Source: Embleya scabrispora DSM 41855 (lineage in GTDB: Bacteria; Actinomycetota; Actinomycetes; Streptomycetales; Streptomycetaceae). From it: 64,000 nt of DNA. The notes below the pieces were generated by a model. The model made no database searches. It was not told the origin of the DNA and saw only the letters and a list, made by a program, of their open reading frames with translations. The stretch is taken from assembly GCF_000372745.1 (NCBI RefSeq), contig NZ_KB889692.1, positions 16,868 to 80,867 on the forward strand, in the 5' to 3' direction. Position numbers and translations under genes: made by a program. Every line of letters starts with the position of its first letter. Positions within the stretch are counted from its first letter, which is position 1. This document shows, one piece after another, positions 41,624 through 51,352 of the stretch.

Positions 41624-42298
41624 CTACCGGGAGCGGCGCGACAACCGCTCGACGTCCATCAGGACCACCGCACGCGCCTCCAGGCGCAGCCAACCCCGGC
41701 TCGCGAAGTCGGCCAGCGCCTTGTTGACCGTCTCCCGCGAGGCGCCGACCAGCTGGGCCAGCTCCTCCTGGGTGAGGTCGTGCGCGACGTGGATGCCCTC
41801 GTCGGCCGGCACCCCGAATCGGCGGGACAGGTCCAGCAGGGCCTTGGCCACCCGGCCGGGGACGTCGGAGAAGACCAGGTCGCCCAGGCTCTCGTTGGTC
41901 CGCCGCAGCCGACGGGCTATCGCCCGAAGGAGTGCCGCGGCGACCTTGGGCCGACCGGTCAGCCAGGGCTGCAGGTCGGAGTGGCCCAGGCCGAGCAGCC
42001 GCACGTCGGTGAGCGCGGTCGCGGTCGCCGTTCGCGGTCCGGGGTCGAACAACGACAGCTCGCCGAACATCTCGCCCGGGCCGAGCACCGCGAGCATGTT
42101 CTCGCGACCGTCGTTGGAGCTGCGGTGCAGCTTGATCTTGCCCTCGATCACCACGTACAGGCGGTCACCCGGGTCACCCTCGTGGAAGAGCGAGTCCCCG
42201 CGCTCGAGCGCGACCTCCGTCATGGAGGCCCGCAGCTCGGCGGCGTCCTCATCTTCGAGCGCCGCGAACAGCGGAGCCCGCTGCAAAACGTCGTCCAC
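41624..42298 (-). CDS. crp: Crp-family cAMP-responsive regulator
   Basis: 224 aa from the GTG at 42298, preceded by AGGAGGA. The cNMP-binding domain shows GDPGDRLYVVIEGKIKLH and MFGELSLFDPGPRTATATALTD (phosphate-binding cassette), and the HTH is LTQEELAQLVGASRETVNKALADFASRGWL. It matches Streptomyces Crp, a global regulator of germination and secondary metabolism. A Crp-type box lies about 55 bp upstream, between crp and the divergent nth, suggesting autoregulation. Confidence 0.95.
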   Translation of the reverse strand: MDDVLQRAPLFAALEDEDAAELRASMTEVALERGDSLFHEGDPGDRLYVVIEGKIKLHRSSNDGRENMLAVLGPGEMFGELSLFDPGPRTATATALTDVRLLGLGHSDLQPWLTGRPKVAAALLRAIARRLRRTNESLGDLVFSDVPGRVAKALLDLSRRFGVPADEGIHVAHDLTQEELAQLVGASRETVNKALADFASRGWLRLEARAVVLMDVERLSRRSR

Positions 42299-42352
42299 GA
42301 GGTTCCTCCTAGGCCGGCCTGGTCGACACCAATGAAGCCGAGCGGTCAAACA

Positions 42353-42366
42353 GTGCGATCGGTCAC
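42353..42366. promoter_or_regulatory. Putative Crp-binding site
   Basis: GTGCGATCGGTCAC fits the Streptomyces Crp consensus GTG(N6)GNCAC. It lies 55 bp upstream of crp and 150 bp upstream of nth. Confidence 0.55.
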
Positions 42367-42503
42367 AGTCTGACGCACCGGTACCCGCAATCATCACGCG
42401 GGGTGGCCTGGATCACGAACGGGCGGATCCACAGTAACCGGACATGTCGCTCCTGTGATCGAGCGTGTGCGGACTGCTCGACCGTAGTCTCCGCACTTCT
42501 GCG

Positions 42504-42509
42504 TACTCT
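42504..42509 (+). promoter_or_regulatory. -10 element of leaderless nth promoter
   Basis: TACTCT (TANNNT) ends 6 nt before the GTG at 42516. Confidence 0.5.
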
Positions 42510-42515
42510 GGCCGG

Positions 42516-43388
42516 GTGTCGAGCAACGTGACGGAGCCCGCACCGCGCAGGTCGCGGGCTGCCGCGAAGGTCGTGAAGGCCACAAAAGCCGTGAAGGGCG
42601 AGTCCCATCTCGCTCTGGTGCGCCGTGCGCGCCGGATCAATCGCGAGCTGGGTGAGATATACCCGGGTGCGCACTGCGAACTCGACTACGGCGACGCGTT
42701 CCAGCTCCTGGTCGCGGTGGTGTTGTCCGCGCAGACCACCGACCGACGGGTCAACACGGTCACCCCGGCGCTGTTCGCCCGCTTCCCCGACGCGGCCGCG
42801 ATCGCCGCCGCGGAGCCGGCCGAGCTGGAGGCGATCATTCAGCCGACCGGGTTCTTCCGAGCCAAGACGCGCTCGGTCCAGGGCCTGGCCCAGGCGCTCC
42901 TGGAGCGCTACGACGGCGAGGTACCGGGAAAGCTCGCCGACCTGGTCACCCTGCCGGGGGTGGGACGCAAGACCGCCCACGTGGTGCTCGGCGAGGTCTT
43001 CGACGTCCCCGGCATCACCGTCGACACGCACTTCGGCCGGCTGGCCCGGCGTTTCGGCTGGACCACGGACGAGGATCCGGTCAAGGTCGAGAAGGAGGTC
43101 GGGGCGCTGTTCTTGCGCAAGGACCTGACCCTGCTCTCGCACCGGGTGATCTTCCACGGCCGTCGGGTGTGCCACGCCCGCCGCCCGGCCTGCGGGGCGT
43201 GTGCGATCGCACCGCTGTGTCCGGCGTACGGCGAGGGCGAGACGGATCCGATCAAGGCCAAGGCGCTGCTCAAGTACGAGATGGCCGGGCAGCCCGGCCA
43301 ACGGCTCAAGCCGCCGCCCGGACCGGTGCTCGCGGTGCCGGTCGAGGCGGCGGAGAACGCACTGAAAGACGAGGGGGACGCCGGGTGA
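42516..43388 (+). CDS. nth: Endonuclease III
   Basis: 290 aa from the GTG at 42516. DNA glycosylase/AP lyase for oxidised pyrimidines. Visible are the HhH motif [17 protein letters not shown] with the catalytic Lys in GRKTA, the catalytic Asp in [12 protein letters not shown], and the 4Fe-4S ligands Cx6Cx2Cx5C in [18 protein letters not shown] basic N-terminal extension (about 30 residues) and a C-terminal extension are usual in actinobacteria. Its stop overlaps the NUDIX gene start. Confidence 0.96.
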   Translation: MSSNVTEPAPRRSRAAAKVVKATKAVKGESHLALVRRARRINRELGEIYPGAHCELDYGDAFQLLVAVVLSAQTTDRRVNTVTPALFARFPDAAAIAAAEPAELEAIIQPTGFFRAKTRSVQGLAQALLERYDGEVPGKLADLVTLPGVGRKTAHVVLGEVFDVPGITVDTHFGRLARRFGWTTDEDPVKVEKEVGALFLRKDLTLLSHRVIFHGRRVCHARRPACGACAIAPLCPAYGEGETDPIKAKALLKYEMAGQPGQRLKPPPGPVLAVPVEAAENALKDEGDAG

Positions 43389-44119
43389 CTCAGACCGGGA
43401 CCGGGATTCAGACCTGGGCCGAAGCCGATCTGCCGGAATGGCTGCGCCCGGTCGCGCGCGCCGCCGAGTCGATCAGCCCCGAGCAACTGAGCCGCTTCCT
43501 GCCCCCGGCCGAGGGCGGTCGACGCTCCGCGGTACTGATGTTGTTCGGCGAGGGGCCCGACGGCCCGGACCTGCTGCTGCTGCAGCGCGCCGCGACGCTG
43601 CGCTCGCACGCGGGCCAGCCCGCGTTCCCCGGCGGCTCGGTGGACCCGGGCGACGACGGCCCGGAGGGGACCGCGCTGCGCGAGGCGCAGGAGGAGGTCG
43701 GGCTCGACCCCGCCGGCGTGCGGATCTTCGGCCGGCTGCCCGATCTGTACATCCCGGTGAGCGACTTCGTGGTCACCCCCGTGCTCGCGTGGTGGCACCG
43801 CGAGAGCGAGGTGGCGCCCGGCGCGCCCGAGGAGGTCGCGCGCGTTCTGCGGGTATCGATCGCCGATCTCGCCGATCCGGCCAACCGGGCCCGGCTGCGT
43901 CATCCCGGCGGCCACCTGGGCCCGGCGTTCCTGGTGCACGATCTGGTGGTCTGGGGCTTCACCGCGGGGCTGATCGACCGGGTGCTGCACTACACCGGTT
44001 GGGAACGGCCGTGGGACGACCGGCGCGAGGTGACCCTGTCCGAGACCGAGAGCCGGTTGGCCCGGCGCGGCTTCGACCGCTACGAGGAGACCGCCTCCGA
44101 GCCCGAGGTCCGGGACTGA
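43385..44119 (+). CDS. NUDIX hydrolase, CoA pyrophosphatase type
   Basis: 244 aa, GTG overlapping the nth stop. The UPF0035-type signature [27 protein letters not shown] precedes the NUDIX box [15 protein letters not shown], as in NudL/NUDT7-like CoA diphosphatases. The coupling nth-NUDIX-MarP is conserved in actinobacteria and suggests a maintenance/stress role. Confidence 0.93.
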   Translation: MTQTGTGIQTWAEADLPEWLRPVARAAESISPEQLSRFLPPAEGGRRSAVLMLFGEGPDGPDLLLLQRAATLRSHAGQPAFPGGSVDPGDDGPEGTALREAQEEVGLDPAGVRIFGRLPDLYIPVSDFVVTPVLAWWHRESEVAPGAPEEVARVLRVSIADLADPANRARLRHPGGHLGPAFLVHDLVVWGFTAGLIDRVLHYTGWERPWDDRREVTLSETESRLARRGFDRYEETASEPEVRD

Positions 44120-44263
44120 ACCGGGACGCGGCCGTCGGCTCGCTGCCGCATCCGGGCTGGGCTGACGGAGCATCAATACCGGCTCTGTACAGCTGTGTCA
44201 CCGGTGTTCGACGAACCGGCACGGCGGCGGACAGCGCGGGCTCGTACATGAGAACGTGAGCGC

Positions 44264-45448
44264 GTGAATGTCCTGGACCTGTTGCTGCTCGCCGCCGCGG
44301 TGGCCTTCGCCATCTCCGGATACCGGCAGGGCTTCATCGTCGGTGTGCTCTCGTTCCTGGGCTTCATCGGCGGCGGCGTGTTGGGCATGTGGCTCGTGCC
44401 GTCGTTGCTCAACCGCTTCGAGCCGGGTCTGGGTCCCTCGATCGCCGCGATCTGCGTCGTGCTCGTGCTGGCCACCGCGTTCCAGGCGTTGACCACCGCG
44501 GCGGGCAACCGGCTGCGCCGACAGCTCACTTGGCGGCCCGCGCGACTGGTGGACGCGGCCGGCGGCTCGATCGTGAGCGTGTGTGCGCTGTTGATCGTGG
44601 TGTGGCTGATCGGCTCGTCGGTCGCGGGTGCCTCGATGCCCACCGTCTCGCGCGAGGTGCGCTCGTCCCAGGTGCTGGGCGGGGTGCAGAAGGTGTTGCC
44701 GCAGGGTGCCGACACCTGGTTCTCCTCGTTCGGCAACCTGCTCGACCGCAACGGCTTCCCGCAGGTCTTCAGTCCGTTCGTGCGCGAGGACATCCCGCAG
44801 GTCCCGCCGCCGGACCCCAAGCTGTTGTCGATGCCCGCCGTCCAGGACACCCGGGACAGCATCGTCAAGATCGTCGGCACCGCGAAGAGCTGCGGAAAGG
44901 TGATCGAGGGCTCCGGCTTCGTCTACGCCCCGCAGCGGGTGATGACGAACGCCCACGTCGTCGGCGGCGTCAAGAAGCCGACCGTGCAGATCGGCGGCGA
45001 GGGGCGCGAGTACCAGGCCGAGGTCGTGCTCTACGACTGGAAGCGCGACATCGCGGTGCTCAAGGTGCCCGGCCTCAAGGCCACCCCGTTGCAGTTCGAA
45101 CCGAAAGTGGAGAGCGGCGCGGACGCGATCGTGGTCGGCTTCCCGGAGAACGGCGCCTTCCACGTCGAGCCCGCCCGGGTGCGGGCCCGGATCCAGGCCG
45201 GCGGACCGGACATCTACAAGCGCGGCACGGTCAGTCGCGACGTGTACTCGCTGTACGCCAAGGTCCGCCAGGGCAATTCCGGCGGACCGCTGATCTCGCC
45301 GGGCGGCAAGGTCGCCGGGGTGATCTTCGCCAAGTCGCTCGACGACGAGTCCACCGGCTACGCGCTCACCGTCGAGGAGGTCCGCGCCGACGCCGAGGCC
45401 GGCGCGGTCGGCGATCGTCCGGTGGACACCCAGAGTTGCGCCATGTGA
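44264..45448 (+). CDS. MarP-family membrane serine protease
   Basis: 394 aa from the GTG at 44264. Four transmembrane helices (about residues 4-125, CvpA-like) anchor a periplasm-facing chymotrypsin-like domain with the triad His231 (NAHVV), Asp262 (KRDIAV) and Ser339 (GNSGGP). Two cysteines (in KSCGKV and DTQSCAM) could form the stabilising disulfide seen in mycobacterial MarP, which protects against acid and oxidative stress. Confidence 0.93.
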   Translation: MNVLDLLLLAAAVAFAISGYRQGFIVGVLSFLGFIGGGVLGMWLVPSLLNRFEPGLGPSIAAICVVLVLATAFQALTTAAGNRLRRQLTWRPARLVDAAGGSIVSVCALLIVVWLIGSSVAGASMPTVSREVRSSQVLGGVQKVLPQGADTWFSSFGNLLDRNGFPQVFSPFVREDIPQVPPPDPKLLSMPAVQDTRDSIVKIVGTAKSCGKVIEGSGFVYAPQRVMTNAHVVGGVKKPTVQIGGEGREYQAEVVLYDWKRDIAVLKVPGLKATPLQFEPKVESGADAIVVGFPENGAFHVEPARVRARIQAGGPDIYKRGTVSRDVYSLYAKVRQGNSGGPLISPGGKVAGVIFAKSLDDESTGYALTVEEVRADAEAGAVGDRPVDTQSCAM

Positions 45449-45524
45449 CGCATGCTCGACGCCTGTTCGGGCAGACGTGCGAACAGCGCCGCGACGTGTG
45501 GCGACGGCAGAGCGAGGTGGGGGA

Positions 45525-46211
45525 ATGCTCGGGCATTCGCACGCGGTAAGTGGGGCACTGGTGTTCGCCGCGACGGCGCCCATCCTGCCGCAACACCTGT
45601 GGCACAACCACCTGTCGGGGTCCGAGATCGTGATCGGCACGCTCCTGACCGCGGGCGCGGCGCTCCTGCCCGACCTCGATCACCACAACGGCACGATCGC
45701 CAACTTCCTCGGCCCGTTCTCGCGCGCACTGTGCTCGGGTGTGGCGAAGGTGTCCGGCGGGCATCGGCAGGCGACCCACTCGATCGCCTTCGTGGTGCTG
45801 GCGGGGCTGTTGACCTGGCAGGGCGTGGAGCACCTGGGTCGGCCGTTCACCCTCACGATGGTCTTCCTGCTGCTCGCGTTGGCGCTGCGGGCGCTGAACC
45901 TGTGCCCGCCGGGCAAGGGCCTGGCGTCCTGGATCACCATCATCGCGCTCGCCGGCGGCGGCACGGCCGTGGTCGACCACTGGATGCCGTCGGCTCCCGA
46001 CTGGCTGCCCATGGTGATCGTGCTCGGCTGCGTCGCACACCTGCTCGGCGACTTCCTCACCAAGAAGGGGATACCGCTGCTCTGGCCGCTGGGCACCCGC
46101 TTCGAAGTGGCGATCGTCAGCCGGACCGGAAATCGCATGGAGACGCTCGTCCTGGTGCCGGTGATGATGATCGCCACGGTCGGCCTTTTGTGGTTCGGCG
46201 CATTCGCCTGA
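45525..46211 (+). CDS. YdjM/DUF457-type membrane-bound metal-dependent hydrolase
   Basis: 228 aa from the ATG at 45525 with GCGAGGTGGGGG upstream. Starts MLGHSHAVSGALVF, then LLPDLDHHNG and HRQATHSIAFVV, and near the end HLLGDFLTKKGIPLLWPLG: the His/Asp motifs of the LexA-binding inner-membrane (YdjM) family, with about six hydrophobic helices. Enzymatic function is unproven in the family. Confidence 0.88.
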   Translation: MLGHSHAVSGALVFAATAPILPQHLWHNHLSGSEIVIGTLLTAGAALLPDLDHHNGTIANFLGPFSRALCSGVAKVSGGHRQATHSIAFVVLAGLLTWQGVEHLGRPFTLTMVFLLLALALRALNLCPPGKGLASWITIIALAGGGTAVVDHWMPSAPDWLPMVIVLGCVAHLLGDFLTKKGIPLLWPLGTRFEVAIVSRTGNRMETLVLVPVMMIATVGLLWFGAFA

Positions 46212-46690
46212 AAACGAAAAGGCGGAATCGATCGGTGAATGCGAAGAACTCACCCGCCGGAAAGCGGTACCGCGACGCGGCCCGGTGTCGAGCCGCGTCG
46301 AGGCGTCAGCGCGGGAAGCGCAGCCGCAGTGTCAGCCAACGTGCGCGTCGGCGCAATATCCCCATCAGCCCCGGGACATGCTCCCCCCGGTCGGCAACCG
46401 CGCCGACCGGCGCCCCTCGCGTGTGGTCGAACCCGTGAGTGCCAGTGGTGCCGATCTCAACCATGAGGGTCTCTGCCGTCTCCGACCGGGTGTCCCCGGC
46501 CCCCGCCGCCATGCTCGGAGCGTTGTACGTCCGGCTCATACGGAGGCGCCTACCCGGGGCGCCGACGGCGTAATCGCCCCGCTTTCGCGGGGTGGAAATG
46601 CCTACCGGGCGCCGTCGAGTCGATCTGTACGGAAGTGTCGGATATACCCGGCAAGATTGCACAAGTAAAGACCGAGACCATTGTGGAACT
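46212..46690. other. Intergenic stretch between convergent genes
   Basis: About 480 bp. It holds a compact hairpin CCCCGC-TTTC-GCGGGG at 46577-46592, probably a terminator. A 77-codon minus-strand frame (46306-46539) exists but lacks a ribosome-binding site or family features; I do not support it as a gene. Confidence 0.5.
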
Positions 46691-47611
46691 TCAGCGCTCG
46701 GGTTCCGGATCCTTCAGCCAGCCCAGAAGTTCCTCGGTGAACATCGCGGGTTGTTCCTCCTGCGGGAAGTGGCCCACACCGTCGAGCAGCCGCCATCGGT
46801 AGGGCGCCTCCACGTAGCGCCCGGAGCCGGCCGCGGTGCGGGGCAGGATCACCGGGTCCAGGGCACCGTGCAGATGCAGCGTGGGCACCTCGACGGGGGC
46901 CTTCATCCGGGCCGAGTACTGAATCCCGTCCGGACGCGGGATCGAGCGGATCAGCCAGCGGTAGTGCTCCGCCGCGCAGTGCGCCGTGCCGGGCACGAGC
47001 ATCGCCTGCCGGTAGCGGGCGATCGACTCGTCGGCTGGCCGGCCCGGCGCCGACCACGCGCGCAGCATGTCGCCGACCATCGCCGCACCGTCGCGGATCA
47101 ACTGCCGCTCGGGCACCCACGGCCGCTGGAAGCCGAAGATGTGCGAACTCGCCGCCACCTGATGCCGATCGGTCAGCAGCGCGCCGCGCAGCCGCCGGGG
47201 GTGCGGCATCGACACCGCGACCAGTCGGCGCACCACCTTGGGCCGCAACACCGCGGCGGTCCAGCCCAGGTAGGCGCCCAGATCGTGGCCGACCACGATG
47301 GCGTCCGGCTCGCCCAGCGAGCGGATCACCCCGGTCACGTCCAGGGCCAGGGTGATCGGATCGTAGCCACGCGGGGTGCGGTCGCTGCCGCCGTAACCGC
47401 GCAGATCCAGGGCGACCGCGCGGTAACCGGCGCGGGCCAGCACCGGCATCTGATGCCGCCAGGTCCACCAGAACTGCGGGAAACCGTGCAGCAAGAGCAC
47501 GACCGGGCCCTCGCCCATCTCGGCGATGTGGAACCGCGCGCCGTTGGCGGCGATGTCGCGGTGCGTCCAGGGCCCGGCCACATTGACCACGGTGCTCTCG
47601 GGAACCGTCAT
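46691..47611 (-). CDS. Epoxide-hydrolase-like alpha/beta hydrolase
   Basis: 306 aa. Oxyanion motif LLHGFPQFWWTWRHQMP, nucleophile motif VVGHDLGAYLGW with Asp as in epoxide hydrolases and dehalogenases, acid Asp in HGALDPVI and catalytic His in GVGHFPQEEQP. Tyrosines of the cap domain that activate the epoxide are plausible (HYRWL). Cytoplasmic. Substrate unknown. Confidence 0.92.
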   Translation of the reverse strand: MTVPESTVVNVAGPWTHRDIAANGARFHIAEMGEGPVVLLLHGFPQFWWTWRHQMPVLARAGYRAVALDLRGYGGSDRTPRGYDPITLALDVTGVIRSLGEPDAIVVGHDLGAYLGWTAAVLRPKVVRRLVAVSMPHPRRLRGALLTDRHQVAASSHIFGFQRPWVPERQLIRDGAAMVGDMLRAWSAPGRPADESIARYRQAMLVPGTAHCAAEHYRWLIRSIPRPDGIQYSARMKAPVEVPTLHLHGALDPVILPRTAAGSGRYVEAPYRWRLLDGVGHFPQEEQPAMFTEELLGWLKDPEPER

Positions 47612-47683
47612 GCCGAGCAGCGTCGCACACTCGCGATCGCACTCCTGTTTCCGCCGCCGGTTCGGGCGACCCGCGCCCCCGGG

Positions 47684-48103
47684 TCAGCCGACGTTCTTCA
47701 GCGTGCTGACGGTGTCCCGGGTCGTGGTGATCGTCCGCTCCGGCGCCCGAACCTTCTTGAACGACTTGATGCCGTAGAACGCGAGAGCCACCGCGAGCAG
47801 GAGATAGAAGCCGCCGACGATCAGGAAGCTCCACGCCACGCCGAGACCGAGGGCGTGGATTCCGTAAACGATCGCGAAGCTCAGGAAGACGAACGCGAAC
47901 ACGCCCACGAAGGCCGCCGCGCCGAACGCGCCGCCGCCCTTCGCGACGTTGACCGCGCTGATCTTGACCTCGCTCTTGGCGAGTGCGATCTCACTGCGCA
48001 CCAGCGTGGACATGTCGCGGCTGGCCGACGAGAACAACTCGCCGAGGGATCGTTGTGCGTCGACGGGCACGTCCTGGGCCGGGGACCTGTCGGTGCCTGC
48101 CAT
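47684..48103 (-). CDS. Holin-X/DUF1469-type membrane protein
   Basis: 139 aa from the ATG at 48103 with GAGGAG upstream. A charged N-terminal helix (SLGELFSSASRDMSTLVRSEIALAKSEV) typical of the Actinobacterial Holin-X family is followed by two transmembrane helices (FGAAAFVGVFAFVFLSFAIVY and SFLIVGGFYLLLAVALAFYG) and a basic tail. Not near any phage genes; in Streptomyces it is a core gene beside nhaA. Confidence 0.9.
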   Translation of the reverse strand: MAGTDRSPAQDVPVDAQRSLGELFSSASRDMSTLVRSEIALAKSEVKISAVNVAKGGGAFGAAAFVGVFAFVFLSFAIVYGIHALGLGVAWSFLIVGGFYLLLAVALAFYGIKSFKKVRAPERTITTTRDTVSTLKNVG

Positions 48104-48213
48104 GGTCACTCCTCGTGCGGGTTTGGATAATCCGACCCCGATCATGCCCTGCTGCGGCGATACGTATCCACTGGGGCGCGTCGTACGAGTGTTTCGGATG
48201 GGAAACGGAGCAG

Positions 48214-49536
48214 TCAGGAGTGTCCGAGCTTGTCGTCGCGGAGTCGATCCGCGTCCGCTCGATAGATGTCCGGAATGCCGTCGCCGTCGTCGTCGCGATT
48301 CTCCTCGGCGCACACCCGGGCGTAGGTGTTGTTCCTTATCCGCAGCACGATCGAGGCCGCGCCGGCCGCCAGTACCGAGCCCACCAGCACCGCGGCCTTG
48401 GCCTGTTCGGTCAGCTCCGGGTCGTCGGTGAAGGCGAGTTCGCCGATCAGCAGGGACACCGTGAAGCCGATGCCGGCCAGCATCGACATGCCGAACACGT
48501 CCCACCACGCGAGGTCGTCGCTGAGTTGGGCGCGGGTGAACCGGGCGACCAGCCAGGTGCCCGCGAAGATGCCGACCACCTTGCCCGCGATCAGGCCGAT
48601 CATGATGCCGAGCGTGGGTCGCCCGGTGAACACGTCGGCGAGTACCGGGCCGGAGACCGCGACGCCTGCGGACAACAGCGCGAAGATCGGCACCGCGAGC
48701 CCCGCGGAGACGGGCCGCACCAGGTGTTCCACGTGCTCGGCCGGCGAGGTCCGCTCGTCGCGGTCGGGAACCACGCGCATCAACAGGCCCATCGCGACGC
48801 CCGCGACCGTGGCGTGTACCCCGCTTTCGTGCATCAGCGCCCAGATCACCAGGGCGAGCGGTACGTACCACCACCAGCCGCGCACCCGAAAGCGTTGGAG
48901 CAGGGCGAAGACCACGAGCAGGGCGAACGCGGCGGCCAGGGCGAGGAAGTTCACCGAATCGGTGAAGAAGATCGCGATGATCAAGATCGCGCCGAGGTCG
49001 TCGACCACCGCGAGCGTCAGCAGGAAGGAACGCAACGCCGAGGGCAGATTGGTGCCGATCACCGCGAGAACGGCCAGCGCGAAGGCGATGTCGGTGGCGG
49101 TGGGGATCGCCCAGCCGTCGAGCGAGCCGCCGCCCGCGTTCACCGCGAAGTAGAACAGCGCGGGTGTGAGCATCCCGCACGCGGCGGCCACCACCGGCAG
49201 CACCGCCTGGGCCGGGTTGCGCAGGTCGCCGACCACGAGTTCGCGCTTGAGTTCGATGCCGGCCACGAAGAAGAACACCGCGAGCAGCCCGTCCGCGGCC
49301 CAAGTGTCCAGCGACAGATGCAGGTTGAGTGCCTCGGGGCCGATCCGGAAGTCGCGCAGGTCGTGATAAGCGTTGCTCCACCCCGTGTTCGCCCAGATCA
49401 CCGCGACCACCGCCGCGATCAGCAACAGCGCGCCGCCCACTGTTTCGGTGCGCAGCGCGTCGGCGATGAAATTCCGCTCGGCCAAAGTGGACGGACGCCG
49501 AAAGAACTTGTTGCGTGGTGCGGACTCGGCACCCAC
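48214..49536 (-). CDS. nhaA: Na+/H+ antiporter NhaA
   Basis: 440 aa from the GTG at 49536, which follows GGAGG by 4 nt. About 11 transmembrane helices. The NhaA signatures are present: WAADGLLAVFFFVAGIELKRE, PTATDIAFALAVLAVIG (Asp of the TM4 assembly) and LAVVDDLGAILIIAIFF (the ion-binding Asp pair). The C-terminus carries a short acidic DDDGDGIPDIY motif, typical of calcium-binding loops. It exchanges sodium for protons across the membrane. Confidence 0.96.
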   Translation of the reverse strand: MGAESAPRNKFFRRPSTLAERNFIADALRTETVGGALLLIAAVVAVIWANTGWSNAYHDLRDFRIGPEALNLHLSLDTWAADGLLAVFFFVAGIELKRELVVGDLRNPAQAVLPVVAAACGMLTPALFYFAVNAGGGSLDGWAIPTATDIAFALAVLAVIGTNLPSALRSFLLTLAVVDDLGAILIIAIFFTDSVNFLALAAAFALLVVFALLQRFRVRGWWWYVPLALVIWALMHESGVHATVAGVAMGLLMRVVPDRDERTSPAEHVEHLVRPVSAGLAVPIFALLSAGVAVSGPVLADVFTGRPTLGIMIGLIAGKVVGIFAGTWLVARFTRAQLSDDLAWWDVFGMSMLAGIGFTVSLLIGELAFTDDPELTEQAKAAVLVGSVLAAGAASIVLRIRNNTYARVCAEENRDDDGDGIPDIYRADADRLRDDKLGHS

Positions 49537-49746
49537 GGGACCTCCAGGTCGGCTGCGGCTCGCAGGCGTATACCGCCCCGCGAAAACGACAAAACAGCGC
49601 CGACCAGACTTCCCGGCATGCCTCCCGAGGGGAGACCCATGAGGGGGTGGTGAAATCCAACCCCGATCGCCGTAAGTATATCGATAATGCGCGCGACCTC
49701 GCGGAGTCGATCGTACGGATACCGCAGGCGCACACGCGCAACGCAA

Positions 49747-49782
49747 GAGCCCCGTACCGAAGGGACCTTCGGTACGGGGCTC
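49747..49782 (-). terminator. Terminator after the deacetylase-like gene
   Basis: Perfect 17-bp stem GAGCCCCGTACCGAAGG / CCTTCGGTACGGGGCTC with a 2-nt centre, 26 bp past the stop of the minus-strand deacetylase-like gene. Confidence 0.85.
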
Positions 49783-49808
49783 GGCAACGGCGGTGTCCGG
49801 CCGATCGC

Positions 49809-51146
49809 TCAGTCCTGGCGGCGCGGCAGCACCGCGTGCTCCGGGGCGGAGAGGGCGCGGGACGCGGCGGGCTTGTTCGGGGACTGCGCGGAAGCGGTGA
49901 TGATCGCGTTCCAGTCGGGCACGTTCTGGCCCACGCCCAGACCCTGCAGCTTGGTGATCACCGCGGGGTCCTGGCCTTCGAGCCAGTCGGTGAGCTGACG
50001 GAACGTCACACAGCGCACGTCGGCCTTCGTGCAGACCGAGGTCACCGTGTCCCGGACGGCATTCATGTAGATGCCGCCGTTCCAGTCCTCGAAGTGATTA
50101 CCGATGAACAACGGCGCGCGGTTGGTGGTATAGGCGCGCTGGAATCCGTTCATGTAGAACTCGTGGGCTTCCTTCTCCCACGCTTCCTTCTTGGACGGGT
50201 CGTACTTCCCGTGCAGGGCTTCCTGCTCGTACATGATGTTGTAGTCCATGGAGAGCTGCGACTTGTTCGGGCTTCCCGGCCACGGCAGCGACTGGAGCGG
50301 GAAGTCCCAAATGCCGGTCTCCTTGCCGCGCTTGGGCCACACCTGGAGACCGCCGGGGGAACTCGCGTCGTAGCGGAATCCCATTTCCTTGCCGGCCCGC
50401 ATCAGATTCGACTGGCCCTCCAGGCACGGGGCCCGGCCGCCTATGAGTTCCTTGCCCGGCGCGTAGTCGAACGGCAGCGGCGGAAGGTCGGCGTACCCGG
50501 TGTTGGTCTTCCAGTTCTGGACGAACTTGACCGCCTGTTCGGTTTCGTTCTTCCAGTCCGCGGGGCTCCAGCTCTTGCCGCTCGTGGCGCTGTTGCAGAA
50601 GTGCCCGTTGAAGTGCGTGCCGATCTCGTTGCCCTTGAGCCAGACCTCACGCATCTGGATGATCGTGTTGCGCACTGTTTCGTCCGACATGAAGTTGATG
50701 TCGGACGCGCCGGCGGCGTGCTTCGGGCCGGTGTACATGGCCTTCTTCGTCTTCGGGAGCACATATATGCCGCTCAGGAAGTACGTCATCTGAGCCTTGT
50801 TCGCCTCGGACAGCTTCGAGAATTCCGAGACCAGCTTGTTTCCGTCCTCGGCCGCACCATCCCAGGAGAACACGACGAACTGCGGCGGCTTCTCACCCGG
50901 CTTGAGTTTCTCCACCTTGGGCTGGTTCGGCTGGGGGCCGGTATCGGCGGTCGAGCCGTCGCCGATCGGCTTGACCGGACCTCTCGGTTTGTCCGATTCC
51001 TTGCCCGGAGTGCTCGGGTTTCCGTTGCCGGGGTTCTTTGCAGAGGAGTTACCGGAATCTTTCCCGTCCTTTGCGAAAACCACGAAACCGATAGCGGCCA
51101 GGACTGCGACAACGACGAGCACCGCAGCGCCGCGGACAGTTCGCAC
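49809..51146 (-). CDS. Secreted or membrane-anchored polysaccharide deacetylase-like protein
   Basis: 445 aa from the GTG at 51146 with AGAGGTGA upstream. An N-terminal transmembrane/signal helix (AAVLVVVAVLAAIGFVVFA) is followed by a Gly/Asn/Pro/Lys-rich linker, then a deacetylase-like (NodB-fold) domain: FVVFSWDGAAEDG where catalytic Asp would lie, NEIGTHFNGHFC with two His for metal, IGGRAPCL, and FIGNHFEDWNGGIY. The metal site looks plausible, but the family is divergent. It probably acts outside the membrane on cell-wall or extracellular glycans. Confidence 0.82.
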   Translation of the reverse strand: MRTVRGAAVLVVVAVLAAIGFVVFAKDGKDSGNSSAKNPGNGNPSTPGKESDKPRGPVKPIGDGSTADTGPQPNQPKVEKLKPGEKPPQFVVFSWDGAAEDGNKLVSEFSKLSEANKAQMTYFLSGIYVLPKTKKAMYTGPKHAAGASDINFMSDETVRNTIIQMREVWLKGNEIGTHFNGHFCNSATSGKSWSPADWKNETEQAVKFVQNWKTNTGYADLPPLPFDYAPGKELIGGRAPCLEGQSNLMRAGKEMGFRYDASSPGGLQVWPKRGKETGIWDFPLQSLPWPGSPNKSQLSMDYNIMYEQEALHGKYDPSKKEAWEKEAHEFYMNGFQRAYTTNRAPLFIGNHFEDWNGGIYMNAVRDTVTSVCTKADVRCVTFRQLTDWLEGQDPAVITKLQGLGVGQNVPDWNAIITASAQSPNKPAASRALSAPEHAVLPRRQD

Positions 51147-51352
51147 AGTTCACCTCTTCCCATGGACATGCCGGACCGGGCTGTATTCCCTATCGATACA
51201 TACGCACGCCGGGGTCCCCTGGTTGCGTGCGTGCCCGGACCGCTTCCCTGCCTACCCGAGTCGCGACGCATCGGATCAGGCGGGGAGCGTGAGTGCGGAC
51301 ACACCACCGTACGGGGAGGCAGGCTCCGCAAGCGATCCGCGTCGCGCGGCCG

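Noticed and set aside
46306..46539. 77-codon minus-strand small gene
   Set aside because: No ribosome-binding site, no -10 box and no family resemblance; kept only as a note in the intergenic entry.
47684..48103. Phage holin indicating a prophage
   Set aside because: The Holin-X/DUF1469 family is a core membrane protein in actinobacteria and no phage genes are nearby.
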